Shown here: piece after piece, positions 7,780 through 14,757 of the stretch
Layout: every line of letters starts with the position of its first letter
Numbering within the stretch: position 1 is the stretch's first letter
Assembly (NCBI GenBank): GCA_027019685.1
Contig: JALUWH010000036.1
Coordinates: forward strand, 1-20,719
Direction: 5' to 3'
Length of the DNA: 20,719 bases
Source of the DNA: Ghiorsea sp.
GTDB lineage: Bacteria; Pseudomonadota; Zetaproteobacteria; Mariprofundales; Mariprofundaceae
The notes under the pieces: model-generated
Database searches by the model: none
Told to the model about the DNA's origin: nothing
Seen by the model: only the letters and a program-made list of their open reading frames with translations
Program-made: the position numbers and the translations under genes

Positions 7780-9030
7780 TCAACTTTCAAAAGCAAAAGG
7801 GTTTAAAATTTGCCTTCTCCAAAGACTGGTTCGTTCAACCTCACTTAACCCAGCTTCATCACAAACTTGCAACCAATTATCTTCAATAACTTGCACCTGC
7901 TTTTCAATGCTTTTCCGAGCCTCTTCTTTCGACAATAAAAAATGATGTGCAGCTTCAATGCAATGTGAAAGTTTACTTTTGCGTTCATTTCCAGAAATCA
8001 ACATCGCTTGAGTAGCCTCATTTCCAGCTCTACTTTGCGGGCATATATCATACGCGGGTGTGAGTGACAGCATCTCACCATTCCAAAATGCAGCATGATT
8101 CCTTGCATGGTCATCGGTATTACCTATAAGTATATTAAAAACAAGACGTGAAAAAAGTTCTTTAAGCGTCTTGGGTACTTCGTCAAAATGATAACGAACA
8201 ATTTCAGCCAATTTTTCGTAACTCGCATAACGCGCCATAAGCTCATCCAACTCAAATAAAGTCAACGCAGAAACCATGCACTTTCGTTGCCATCCATCAG
8301 AATGATACACACGGTCGAAACGTTCAATCAGCAACACATCCTTATGCGAAGATTGGGTTAACAACACCTCAGCCGCATCAAGCCCAGCTAGCTTTGCCAA
8401 GCGCATCGCTACATACTCAGCTTTTACCACATTATACACATCACTGCTTGCAGAAAATTTAGCAACATACTTCTTATCATCCGACTCAATCAATGCCTTA
8501 GGACGAGCGCCGCCAATAGAGCTGCCATGATGAAGAGCCTGATCCAGTTCAGGCGTAAGCGGAATCCCCTGCTCAACCCGTTTGGCTGATTCCATCAACT
8601 CATCCAAGGAAACATTTACAGAGCACCTTGGCACATACTCAGTTGGTGAACGTTGAAAATCCAACGCACCAATTCTATCTGAACCCGACTCAAGCAAATA
8701 TGTAATTTCATCAATTTGAGCTGTATCCACACCATCAGTTTTGCGCCCAAACTTCTTATTCATCAGAACCCGCCTACCCCAAGCATCTGGAGAAGCATCA
8801 CGAATACAATTGGGCATACTCAAGCCATCTAGCAGTGGCAGCCTACCTGAACGAAGTGGCAATTCTTTATCATAAATAGAAATCTTGTTTTCTCTTTCAA
8901 GGTAGCTTTTACCATAGTAAAAAAAAACTTGCTCCCCTTCAGCGACCAACTTCCCTGCCACAACAGGTGCAGTTTCATTAGGAAGCCATATCCATACATA
9001 AGCCTCTGTATTCTGTTTAGAAGTCATCAT
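7780..9030 (-). CDS. hipA: HipA-type serine/threonine kinase toxin
   Basis: The 416-residue protein matches HipA kinases: an N-terminal HipA_N-like domain with SGSDRIGALDF (about 115-125), the P-loop-like SSIGGARPK (170-178), the ATP lysine in YVAKF (191), the catalytic loop NTDDHARNHA (304-313) and the metal-binding Asp in YDICP (328). HipA kinases phosphorylate aminoacyl-tRNA synthetases or related targets and induce growth arrest; all key residues are present, so it is probably active. The start ATG at 9030 (next to another at 9027) has AGG six bases upstream and overlaps hipB by 14 bases, so the pair is co-translated. It is a full-length HipA, not a short HipT/HipS-type split. The specific substrate cannot be told from sequence. 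Confidence 0.92.
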   Translation of the reverse strand: MMTSKQNTEAYVWIWLPNETAPVVAGKLVAEGEQVFFYYGKSYLERENKISIYDKELPLRSGRLPLLDGLSMPNCIRDASPDAWGRRVLMNKKFGRKTDGVDTAQIDEITYLLESGSDRIGALDFQRSPTEYVPRCSVNVSLDELMESAKRVEQGIPLTPELDQALHHGSSIGGARPKALIESDDKKYVAKFSASSDVYNVVKAEYVAMRLAKLAGLDAAEVLLTQSSHKDVLLIERFDRVYHSDGWQRKCMVSALTLFELDELMARYASYEKLAEIVRYHFDEVPKTLKELFSRLVFNILIGNTDDHARNHAAFWNGEMLSLTPAYDICPQSRAGNEATQAMLISGNERKSKLSHCIEAAHHFLLSKEEARKSIEKQVQVIEDNWLQVCDEAGLSEVERTSLWRRQILNPFAFES

Positions 9031-9349
9031 CTACAACCTGACTACCTTGACGCACATATTTGGGCAGAAGAGCAATTTTATCATCCACACGCTCAATATG
9101 CTTCCGCAATGGCATATGTTCACTATCAAACAGTTTAATACCAACAAGGTTAGCAACTTCAAACACCAGCCCTATGGCACAAGATAAATCCCCTTTCTCA
9201 ATCTTTTGAAGTGTAGCCCGAGAAATATTTGCACGACTAGCCAAGTCATGCTCTGTCCACTTCCGTTGCTTCCGCCCTAGTTTGATTTGCTTGCCCAGCA
9301 AAGCCGTCGCCTCAACGCAATAATCAGAATAAGTTCTAGTTTTAACCAT
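9017..9349 (-). CDS. hipB: HipB-type antitoxin (XRE helix-turn-helix)
   Basis: The 110-residue protein has an XRE-type helix-turn-helix (LGRKQRKWTEHDLASRANIS followed by RATLQKIEKGD), the usual fold of HipB antitoxins that bind HipA and repress the operon. I place the start at the ATG at 9349, with TGGA at weak spacing. In-frame upstream starts as far as a GTG at 9451 would add a hydrophobic, AT-rich stretch that overlaps the promoter and operator, so I reject them. The C-terminus is acidic (QVVDDDF), like flexible antitoxin tails. It is the first gene of a two-gene operon with hipA. Confidence 0.88.
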   Translation of the reverse strand: MVKTRTYSDYCVEATALLGKQIKLGRKQRKWTEHDLASRANISRATLQKIEKGDLSCAIGLVFEVANLVGIKLFDSEHMPLRKHIERVDDKIALLPKYVRQGSQVVDDDF

Positions 9350-9369
9350 AATACAATCCATGTGCCTCA

Positions 9370-9412
9370 TATAATAGTCACATAGTATCCATATGATTAT
9401 TATAATAGTCAA
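9370..9412 (-). promoter_or_regulatory. hipBA promoter with direct-repeat operator
   Basis: On the minus strand TTGACT (9412-9407), a 17-base spacer and GATACT (9389-9384) form a sigma-70-like promoter. The 11-mer TATAATAGTCA occurs on the plus strand at 9370-9380 and 9401-9411, exactly 31 bases apart (about three helical turns). One copy covers the -35 box and the other the expected start point. This fits repression by HipB; the site differs from the E. coli TATCC-N8-GGATA operator. Confidence 0.6.
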
Positions 9413-9467
9413 TATATTATAAAAATAGTGTGTTAAAAGGGTAGTGGTCACATTACCAGCGGTTTAT

Positions 9468-9513
9468 CCTCCGAAGCTCGGGGCCAGTGGTTCGAATCCA
9501 CTAGGGTGCACCA
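9468..9513 (+). repeat. tRNA-Arg 3' fragment (attachment-site-like repeat 3)
   Basis: The last 32 bases (9482-9513) are identical to the 3' end of tRNA-Arg copy 2 including CCA, and CCTCCGAAGC (9468-9477) matches its anticodon-loop region. Upstream the match is lost and the anticodon stem no longer pairs, so this is not a tRNA gene. Such 3'-half fragments are what site-specific integration into a tRNA gene leaves at the far end of an element. TGGTCAC at 9445-9451 precedes it, as before both intact copies. Confidence 0.9.
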
Positions 9514-9568
9514 ATTTAACACTAATAGTACAGCATCTCCACATATACACACTAAAAGTTTTAGGTCC

Positions 9569-9719
9569 TTACTTTGGAACAGTATAGTCAATTCCTATAA
9601 CCTTTAACCCATCATAATTAGAGCTTTGTGAAGGGGTCTCGTTGTCCAAAAAGTTTATCAAACCTTCAAAGCCCATCTTTCCTTTGGTTTCAGGGTTCAT
9701 TCAACGCTTTTTTCTTCAT
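9569..9719 (-). pseudogene. Small broken ORF downstream of the truncated surface-protein gene
   Basis: Twelve bases after the surface-protein stop, an ATG at 9719 with GAGG seven bases upstream begins MKKKALNEP and stops at once. One base out of phase, an ATG at 9700 reads a 43-residue frame (MNPETKGKMGFEGLINFLDN at its start, ending IDYTVPK) down to 9569. A single-base shift would join them into one small protein of about 49 residues. I do not recognise it. It could be a frameshifted small gene coupled to its neighbour, or chance. Confidence 0.33.
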
Positions 9720-9731
9720 AAAGTACCCTCA

Positions 9732-11810
9732 TTAATACAAAGGAGGAGCACTCATAGGCGTAAGTTTTACATCAAACCCACCTTCCACATTTGGAGTAAA
9801 GTTTATTACCGAATAACGAATATCAAAATCAGATATGCCAAAATCCTCATAAATTACTCTCTCACTTCCTCCCTTAAGAGGAGCCCCTGTAAAGTCCACC
9901 GTAGTAATTTTATTTGGTATACTCACCCCAGCCGATAGCCCAACTGCTGAGGGTTCATACCAGTGTGTCATTTCACCGTAATTGAATTGTATTTGACCTG
10001 TATCAAAAAGTACCAACTGAAATGTATTCTGGGAGGAACCGTAATTGCCAGAGTGCGGGACTCTACGCCAAGTAATAGCGACCTTCCCTGGTAAATCTAA
10101 GCTCATATAACAACTACCATAATAGCTAACCTCCCCAGTTTTAGTCATCCAAGGATCAATTTGTGGTTGCAACAAAAGGTCACTCAAGTTGTGTCCCGAC
10201 CTTCCATCAGCATACTCAAAATGAACTCGCCCATTAGAGCCAATATATAACCCTGAATATAATTTACCAAAGAATGGGAAGTTAAACCCCTCAGGAAAAT
10301 GATAATATGTACTTGTATCCCAATCCGCATAAACACCAAGTCTTTTTTGAGCCAAGTCCACTGATGGGCTTGAAGGCCTTCCTACAAACACCTGTTTAGA
10401 AGTTAAATTGTCGCCTGGTAAAAGAAACACCTTCTTGTGCCCAACCAAACTCGTAGTATTAGACCTATATTTAGCTTGTATATCAAATTCAGAGCCAAAC
10501 AATAAAGAAAGCTTTGACATCGTAAAGTTACCAGAAATATCTGTTACTCCTTCCTTTACTGTAGTGCGCGCTCCTACCATAACAGATGCAGCTGATGCAG
10601 CCCCTCCTCCTATCTGCTGCACATTTGCATGCAAGGTTGCTGATGCTAGAAGCTGGAATGATCGAGTTTCATTATAGCTACCATGCCTAACTATCGTTAC
10701 TCTTGATTGTGACATGTCCTCTACCAAGGTAATTTCATCATGGAGCCCACTTGGACCTAAGTGCATCTTAGGAGCATATTCTAAATTTTTTAGCACAATA
10801 GGGGTTGAAAATAAAGGTGCCCCAGTGCTATCTAACTGTTGATAATTAACTTGAGCTTGATTAACTTGATATTGGTCAGAAATCCAACTAATAAAAACTT
10901 CACCTGCAGACCCTACCATCAAAGCATTTTCTGTAGAATAGTTCCTGTCATTTATATTTTGAGTTAGTATGCGTTGCATATCTTCTAAGTCAGATAAAAG
11001 GGCTGGATCACCTATCATTGGTGTCGCGTAGGGCACTAACCTTATGTATTCAAAACCTGTTGTGGCTCGTATAAGCACATGTACGCGATTGAGATTATCT
11101 ACATCCATATGAGGAAACTCTGGAAATTGAGAGTAGATTAAAGATGCCCCTCTTAACAACGTCGTTCCAATCAAATTTGTCCCTGAAGCCCCATTAAACA
11201 TTGTATAATAATATGCATTTATATGTCTAGCTTGCTTATCAGACCATACAAAATGAACACCTTCACGCTGGTCAACTCGAATAGAAGAATAAGGTCTTTT
11301 TGAACTCCACCCTTGGGCTAGTGAAGCTTTTTGTGCTTCAGGTAACATTACAGTTCCATCTAGTCCATTCAGTTTAGCATACCGCAAACTTGAAGTTCCA
11401 GCGGAAAGAGGGTCTAGCTTTTGATCCTGCCAAATGAGGTGTGCATCACCGTACAAATCTACAGAAAGCTGACTTAAAAAACTGTTAAACCCATCTGCTG
11501 ATGAAACTACCCTTGGAGGTACAGTGAAAATTTGAGAACTTAATGCCGCACTTCCATTTTGGTCATCTGCCTTCGGGTTAATAACTGCATATTCAATTTC
11601 ATAGGGTGCCTGATTACATGTGCCACCCACAATACAGGTTTGAGACGACCATGTTAAATGAAGCTTTCCTTTAGAGTCAAACTCAATTGCAGGCTTGTGA
11701 GCACTACGGTCACTAGCAATAAGCTGCGTCTCCCCAATCAATATTTCCCCAAGAGGGCTTTTCATTTGGTACTTCAATAAAGTGAGCCCTATTGCACTAG
11801 GGTGCACCAC
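9732..11810 (-). pseudogene. 5'-truncated secreted beta-propeller / nidogen-like protein
   Basis: The open frame gives 692 residues from a GTG at 11810 that lies inside a tRNA 3'-end remnant, with an in-frame TAG nine bases upstream. No signal peptide remains and no good ribosome-binding site is present, so the 5' end has probably been lost. About six repeats of the type D-x-x-G-x-x-H-L-x-W (such as GKLHLTWSS, GDAHLIWQD, GVHFVWSD) in the first 370 residues suggest a BNR/TolB-like beta-propeller. Next comes a possible carboxypeptidase-regulatory-like segment (VKEGVTDISGNFTMSKL). The C-terminal part (FPFFGKLYSGLYIGSNGRVHF, then VLFDTGQIQFNYG) resembles nidogen-like domains of bacterial surface proteins. 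The likely original role is an extracellular or surface protein. An expressed remnant starting at the ATG at 11765 cannot be excluded. Confidence 0.65.
11795..11809 (+). repeat. 15-bp tRNA-Arg 3'-end remnant (repeat 4)
   Basis: CACTAGGGTGCACCA is identical to the last 15 bases of both tRNA-Arg genes and of fragment 3, in the same orientation. A chance exact 15-mer match in a window this size is very unlikely. It marks the right boundary of the tRNA-anchored region: the truncated surface gene starts in it, and 28 bases further on the polysaccharide locus ends. Confidence 0.8.
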
Positions 11811-11837
11811 CTTAGGCTATCTATTATATCAATACTA

Positions 11838-13250
11838 TCAATACGCATTTTTACTTTTAAACCCTTTAAACATGGTAAAGAAAAATATTTTCAAGTCCAA
11901 CCAAAGTGACCAATGTTGGATATACTCCAAGTCATATTCCACCCTTTTTTTCATCTTATCAATGGTATCTGTTTCACCACGCCAACCATTAATTTGTGCC
12001 CAACCCGTAATGCCTGGTTTAACTTTATGCCGCCACATATAACCTTTAATCAACTTACGGTATTGCTCATTATGCGCCACAGCATGCGGTCTAGGCCCCA
12101 CCACGCTCATACGGCCCTGTAACACATTGATAAACTGGGGAAGCTCATCCAATGAAGTTCGCCGTAAAAACAACCCCAATCGCGTCACCCGAATATCATA
12201 GCGGCTCGCCTGCTGAATCACAGTATCATCATTCTCACACACCATCATCGAGCGAAACTTATACACTTTTATTTTTTCTCCATTAAGCCCATACCGCGTT
12301 TGTTTAAATAACACAGGGCCTTTTGAAGTGGTTTTGATTAGCACAGCGATGACAATCATAAGAGGAAAGAAAGTCATTAATGATAGTGTCGCTAGCACAA
12401 TATCTTCAATTCTTTTAATACTACCAAAAGGTCCCGTCAGCGGTGTTTCACATAAAGCAAATGCAGGCATACCTGCAACCTCATGTTCTCTTGCTCCCAT
12501 CAATTCAAAAATAAACAAGTCAGGAATAAGGTATATGGAAGCTGTTGTATCTTGTAAATCATCAAATACTTCACGCATTCGTTTCTCCGAACGCATAGGT
12601 AATGCCAAATAGACTTGATCAATATTTTCTCTATTCACAAAGTCATGCACAGCTTCCGCTTTACCAAGCACTGGAATACCTAATATATCTTTGCCCTGCT
12701 TTCTTGTATCATCATCAAAAAAACCAACAATTGTAACACCCATCCAGTCTGCCTGCTGCATTTTATCTACAAGCTGTTGTCCCAAAACTCCTGCACCGAC
12801 CACAACAACACGTCTTTTATTGTGACCTTGCTTGCGTAGCATTCGCAAGAATAGCCGCTGTAAAAGCCGCACCAGTATAAAAGCAAGGGGGGTAATCACA
12901 AACCATAAACCAAGAACCACCCTAGAGAACATCTCGCTGGACTTTGTTGCCCAAGCTAAAACCAAAAGAGTTAAGGCAACCAACAACCAACCCAAAAGTA
13001 AAACCTGAAACTCTCGCCATAAAGATGCGCCGCGCCAAGGGCGATAAGCATCAACAACACCCATTACAATCCAAGTCAATGCAATCGCAAATATGCCCAG
13101 CAACATATACTCACGCCCAAACTTTAAATTGTAAGAAATGCAGATAAGGTAAAGCAAAACAAAAACTAACCCTGCATCAAGAATGCGCTGACCCAAAGAA
13201 AATAAAGAGTGATACTTACGCATTACCCCTTTATAAGGCTTACTTCCCAT
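11838..13250 (-). CDS. Undecaprenyl-phosphate sugar phosphotransferase (WcaJ type)
   Basis: This 470-residue protein has about five N-terminal transmembrane helices, a Rossmann-like region starting RRVVVVGAGVLGQQ (about 146-160), and a C-terminal bacterial sugar-transferase domain from about residue 277 (KRIEDIVLA, YKFRSMM, RRTSLDELPQF, SVVGPRP, KPGITGWAQINGWRGETDT, WLDLKIFFFT). It transfers a hexose-1-phosphate, often glucose or galactose, from its UDP form to undecaprenyl phosphate, starting a repeat unit at the inner membrane. It overlaps galE by 11 bases and is the last gene of that two-gene unit. The start at 13250 is the family-like choice; an ATG at 13223 is possible. Sugar specificity cannot be read from sequence. 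Confidence 0.9.
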   Translation of the reverse strand: MGSKPYKGVMRKYHSLFSLGQRILDAGLVFVLLYLICISYNLKFGREYMLLGIFAIALTWIVMGVVDAYRPWRGASLWREFQVLLLGWLLVALTLLVLAWATKSSEMFSRVVLGLWFVITPLAFILVRLLQRLFLRMLRKQGHNKRRVVVVGAGVLGQQLVDKMQQADWMGVTIVGFFDDDTRKQGKDILGIPVLGKAEAVHDFVNRENIDQVYLALPMRSEKRMREVFDDLQDTTASIYLIPDLFIFELMGAREHEVAGMPAFALCETPLTGPFGSIKRIEDIVLATLSLMTFFPLMIVIAVLIKTTSKGPVLFKQTRYGLNGEKIKVYKFRSMMVCENDDTVIQQASRYDIRVTRLGLFLRRTSLDELPQFINVLQGRMSVVGPRPHAVAHNEQYRKLIKGYMWRHKVKPGITGWAQINGWRGETDTIDKMKKRVEYDLEYIQHWSLWLDLKIFFFTMFKGFKSKNAY

Positions 13251-14217
13251 GTACCTTTTTCTCCCACTGCCATGCGTGTTCTATAATTGATTGTAAAGCA
13301 GGATACTTGGGTTGCCAACCCAACTCATTTTGGGCAAGCCTTGCATCAGCAACCAAAACATCAGGGTCGCCTTCTCTGCGCGCGCCATATATCACGGGGA
13401 TATTTTTTTGTGTTACATCTTTACAAATATCAATCACTTGCTGCACTGAAAAACCTTGTCCATTACCTAAATTAAATCGCTTGCTTTGATTGTAGCGGAA
13501 CAATTCTTGAATCGCTAGCCAATGTGCCATAGATAAATCTGACACATGAATGTAATCACGAATACATGTCCCATCCTGAGTATCATAATCTTGACCAAAC
13601 ACAGTAATATCACGACGTTGCCCTGTCGCCACCTGTAATACCAAGGGAATCAAATGTGTTTCAGGGTCATGCCTTTCTCCCAGCTCACCATCAGGGTCTG
13701 CACCACAGGCATTAAAATAGCGCAAGCAAATTGACTTCAGACCATAAGCTCTATCATAATCTTCCAACATCTGCTCAACCATCCACTTACTTCGCCCATA
13801 AGGATTGATAGGCTGCTTTGGATGCTGTTCATCAATTGGCGTGTATTGTGGCTCACCAAAAATGGCGGCTGTAGAGGAGAAAATAAAGTGTTTCACATCA
13901 TGTTTCACCATCACATCAAGAAGGTTCTGTGTATTGGCAAAATTATTACGATAGTATTTGGCTGGATCGGCCACCGATTCCCCCACCAGAATACTGGATG
14001 CAAAATGCATGACCACATCAAATATTCGTGTCTCAAAAAGCTGCTCAAGCGCCTCTGTATCTGCCAAATCACCCACAATCAAATCGCCAAACAGCACAGC
14101 ATCTGCGTGTCCAAAGCTTAAATTATCAAACACGGTAACATCGCACCCCTGTTGACCCAATAGCTTCACCATATGTGAACCAATATAACCAGCACCACCC
14201 ACCACCAAGACTTTCAT
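13240..14217 (-). CDS. galE: UDP-glucose 4-epimerase
   Basis: The 325-residue protein is a short-chain dehydrogenase-type epimerase with the NAD motif GGAGYIGSH (7-15), the SST at about 114-116 and the catalytic YGRSK (Tyr140, Lys144), and GalE-typical CIRDYIHVSDL. It interconverts UDP-glucose and UDP-galactose (or their N-acetyl forms), supplying a donor for the adjacent transferases. The ATG at 14217 has GGAG seven bases upstream. It is the first gene of an operon with the downstream sugar phosphotransferase, under the promoter at 14432-14460. Length is usual for the family. Confidence 0.93.
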   Translation of the reverse strand: MKVLVVGGAGYIGSHMVKLLGQQGCDVTVFDNLSFGHADAVLFGDLIVGDLADTEALEQLFETRIFDVVMHFASSILVGESVADPAKYYRNNFANTQNLLDVMVKHDVKHFIFSSTAAIFGEPQYTPIDEQHPKQPINPYGRSKWMVEQMLEDYDRAYGLKSICLRYFNACGADPDGELGERHDPETHLIPLVLQVATGQRRDITVFGQDYDTQDGTCIRDYIHVSDLSMAHWLAIQELFRYNQSKRFNLGNGQGFSVQQVIDICKDVTQKNIPVIYGARREGDPDVLVADARLAQNELGWQPKYPALQSIIEHAWQWEKKVHGK

Positions 14218-14287
14218 TTCTTCACTCCATTATACTCTGATGCCTAACATCTTAAAAACAAAGAATTGCTCACCAAGTAAGTTGGGA

Positions 14288-14343
14288 GGGCTACCCGTAC
14301 ATCTTTACCCTCTTGATACTCAATTCTCGGATAAGGGTAGCCC
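14288..14343 (-). promoter_or_regulatory. Inverted repeat in galE leader
   Basis: GGGCTACCC (14288-14296) and its exact reverse complement GGGTAGCCC (14335-14343) enclose 38 bases in the untranslated leader of galE. An inner TTACCCT/AAGGGTA pair could form a competing stem. There is no T run after it on the minus strand, so it is not an intrinsic terminator; an RNA-level control element or protein site is possible. Confidence 0.45.
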
Positions 14344-14416
14344 ATAACTGGTATTAACTAGTAAAACATTCGCTGCTAATTCCAACAAACCATTCTTTGT
14401 TACAACAATCACTATG

Positions 14417-14460
14417 TGACATTTGTCATACTATATATACGATGAGATATCAGTAGTCAA
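14417..14460 (-). promoter_or_regulatory. galE promoter with possible operator
   Basis: On the minus strand TTGACT (14460-14455), a 17-base spacer and TATATA (14437-14432) make a good sigma-70 promoter. The palindrome TGACA-TT-TGTCA (14417-14428) lies at the expected transcription start and could be an operator. A further TTGTCACA lies just upstream at about 14468. Confidence 0.55.
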
Positions 14461-14558
14461 ACTTTCTTGTCACATGCTCTAGCACTGTTTGTAGTGGCTA
14501 AGTAAATTTGGCCATCAATTAAGAGCAAATACACTGTTCAGGCGATGAAAGAATTGAA

Positions 14559-14669
14559 ATGACAACAGAGCGGTCAATGTTCAGCCCTGAGTTTCATCAG
14601 AGGTGTACAGAGCTTGTTTTATCACTGATTACGGTGCACGTGAAACCACCGAAATCATGGAATAGGTAA
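14559..14669 (+). pseudogene. Possible decayed IS3-family orfA fragment
   Basis: A short frame reads MTTERSMFSPEF followed by HQRCTELVLS, which resembles the N-terminus of IS3-family OrfA proteins (FSPEF, then xLV). One frame over, DYGARETTEIME continues the resemblance before a stop, so a frameshift is likely. No OrfB, terminal repeats or target duplication is visible. It may be a relic of an insertion that shaped this gap; the similarity is short and could be misleading. Confidence 0.3.
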
Positions 14670-14757
14670 TCCATGCTAAGCAAATGGATGAGAAGAAACT
14701 CAGGATATAGATGACCTAAAGGCTTCAGCTCACCTATACCCACAGTAATTGACTTCC

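Larger units (their letters stand above)
14218..14757. other. 540-bp intergenic region: galE leader, palindromes, IS remnant
   Basis: No intact gene is present. It contains the galE promoter and an approximately 200-base leader with a 9-bp inverted repeat, a possible decayed IS3-type orfA at 14559-14669, and an imperfect inverted repeat (14703-14714 with 14730-14740; one bulge and one mismatch) just downstream of the WecA-type gene. That repeat lacks a T run, so it is a poor terminator candidate. Confidence 0.6.

Noticed and set aside
7673..7945. Plus-strand open frame of 90 codons after tRNA-Arg copy 2
   Set aside because: The second half is antisense to hipA and there is no ribosome-binding site; the first 40 residues might be a relic of an element, but I cannot identify it.
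9350..9451. In-frame N-terminal extension of hipB from a GTG at 9451, giving a hydrophobic, isoleucine-rich leader
   Set aside because: It has no ribosome-binding site, covers the promoter and both 11-bp operator repeats, and its hydrophobicity follows from AT-rich promoter DNA.
14335..14345. Resemblance of CGGGTAGCCC (minus strand) to an RfaH ops element
   Set aside because: Only the GGTAG core fits well and the sequence is explained by the inverted repeat; no JUMPstart context is seen.
14703..14740. Imperfect inverted repeat as a terminator of the WecA-type gene
   Set aside because: It has a bulge, a mismatch and no T run on the minus strand.
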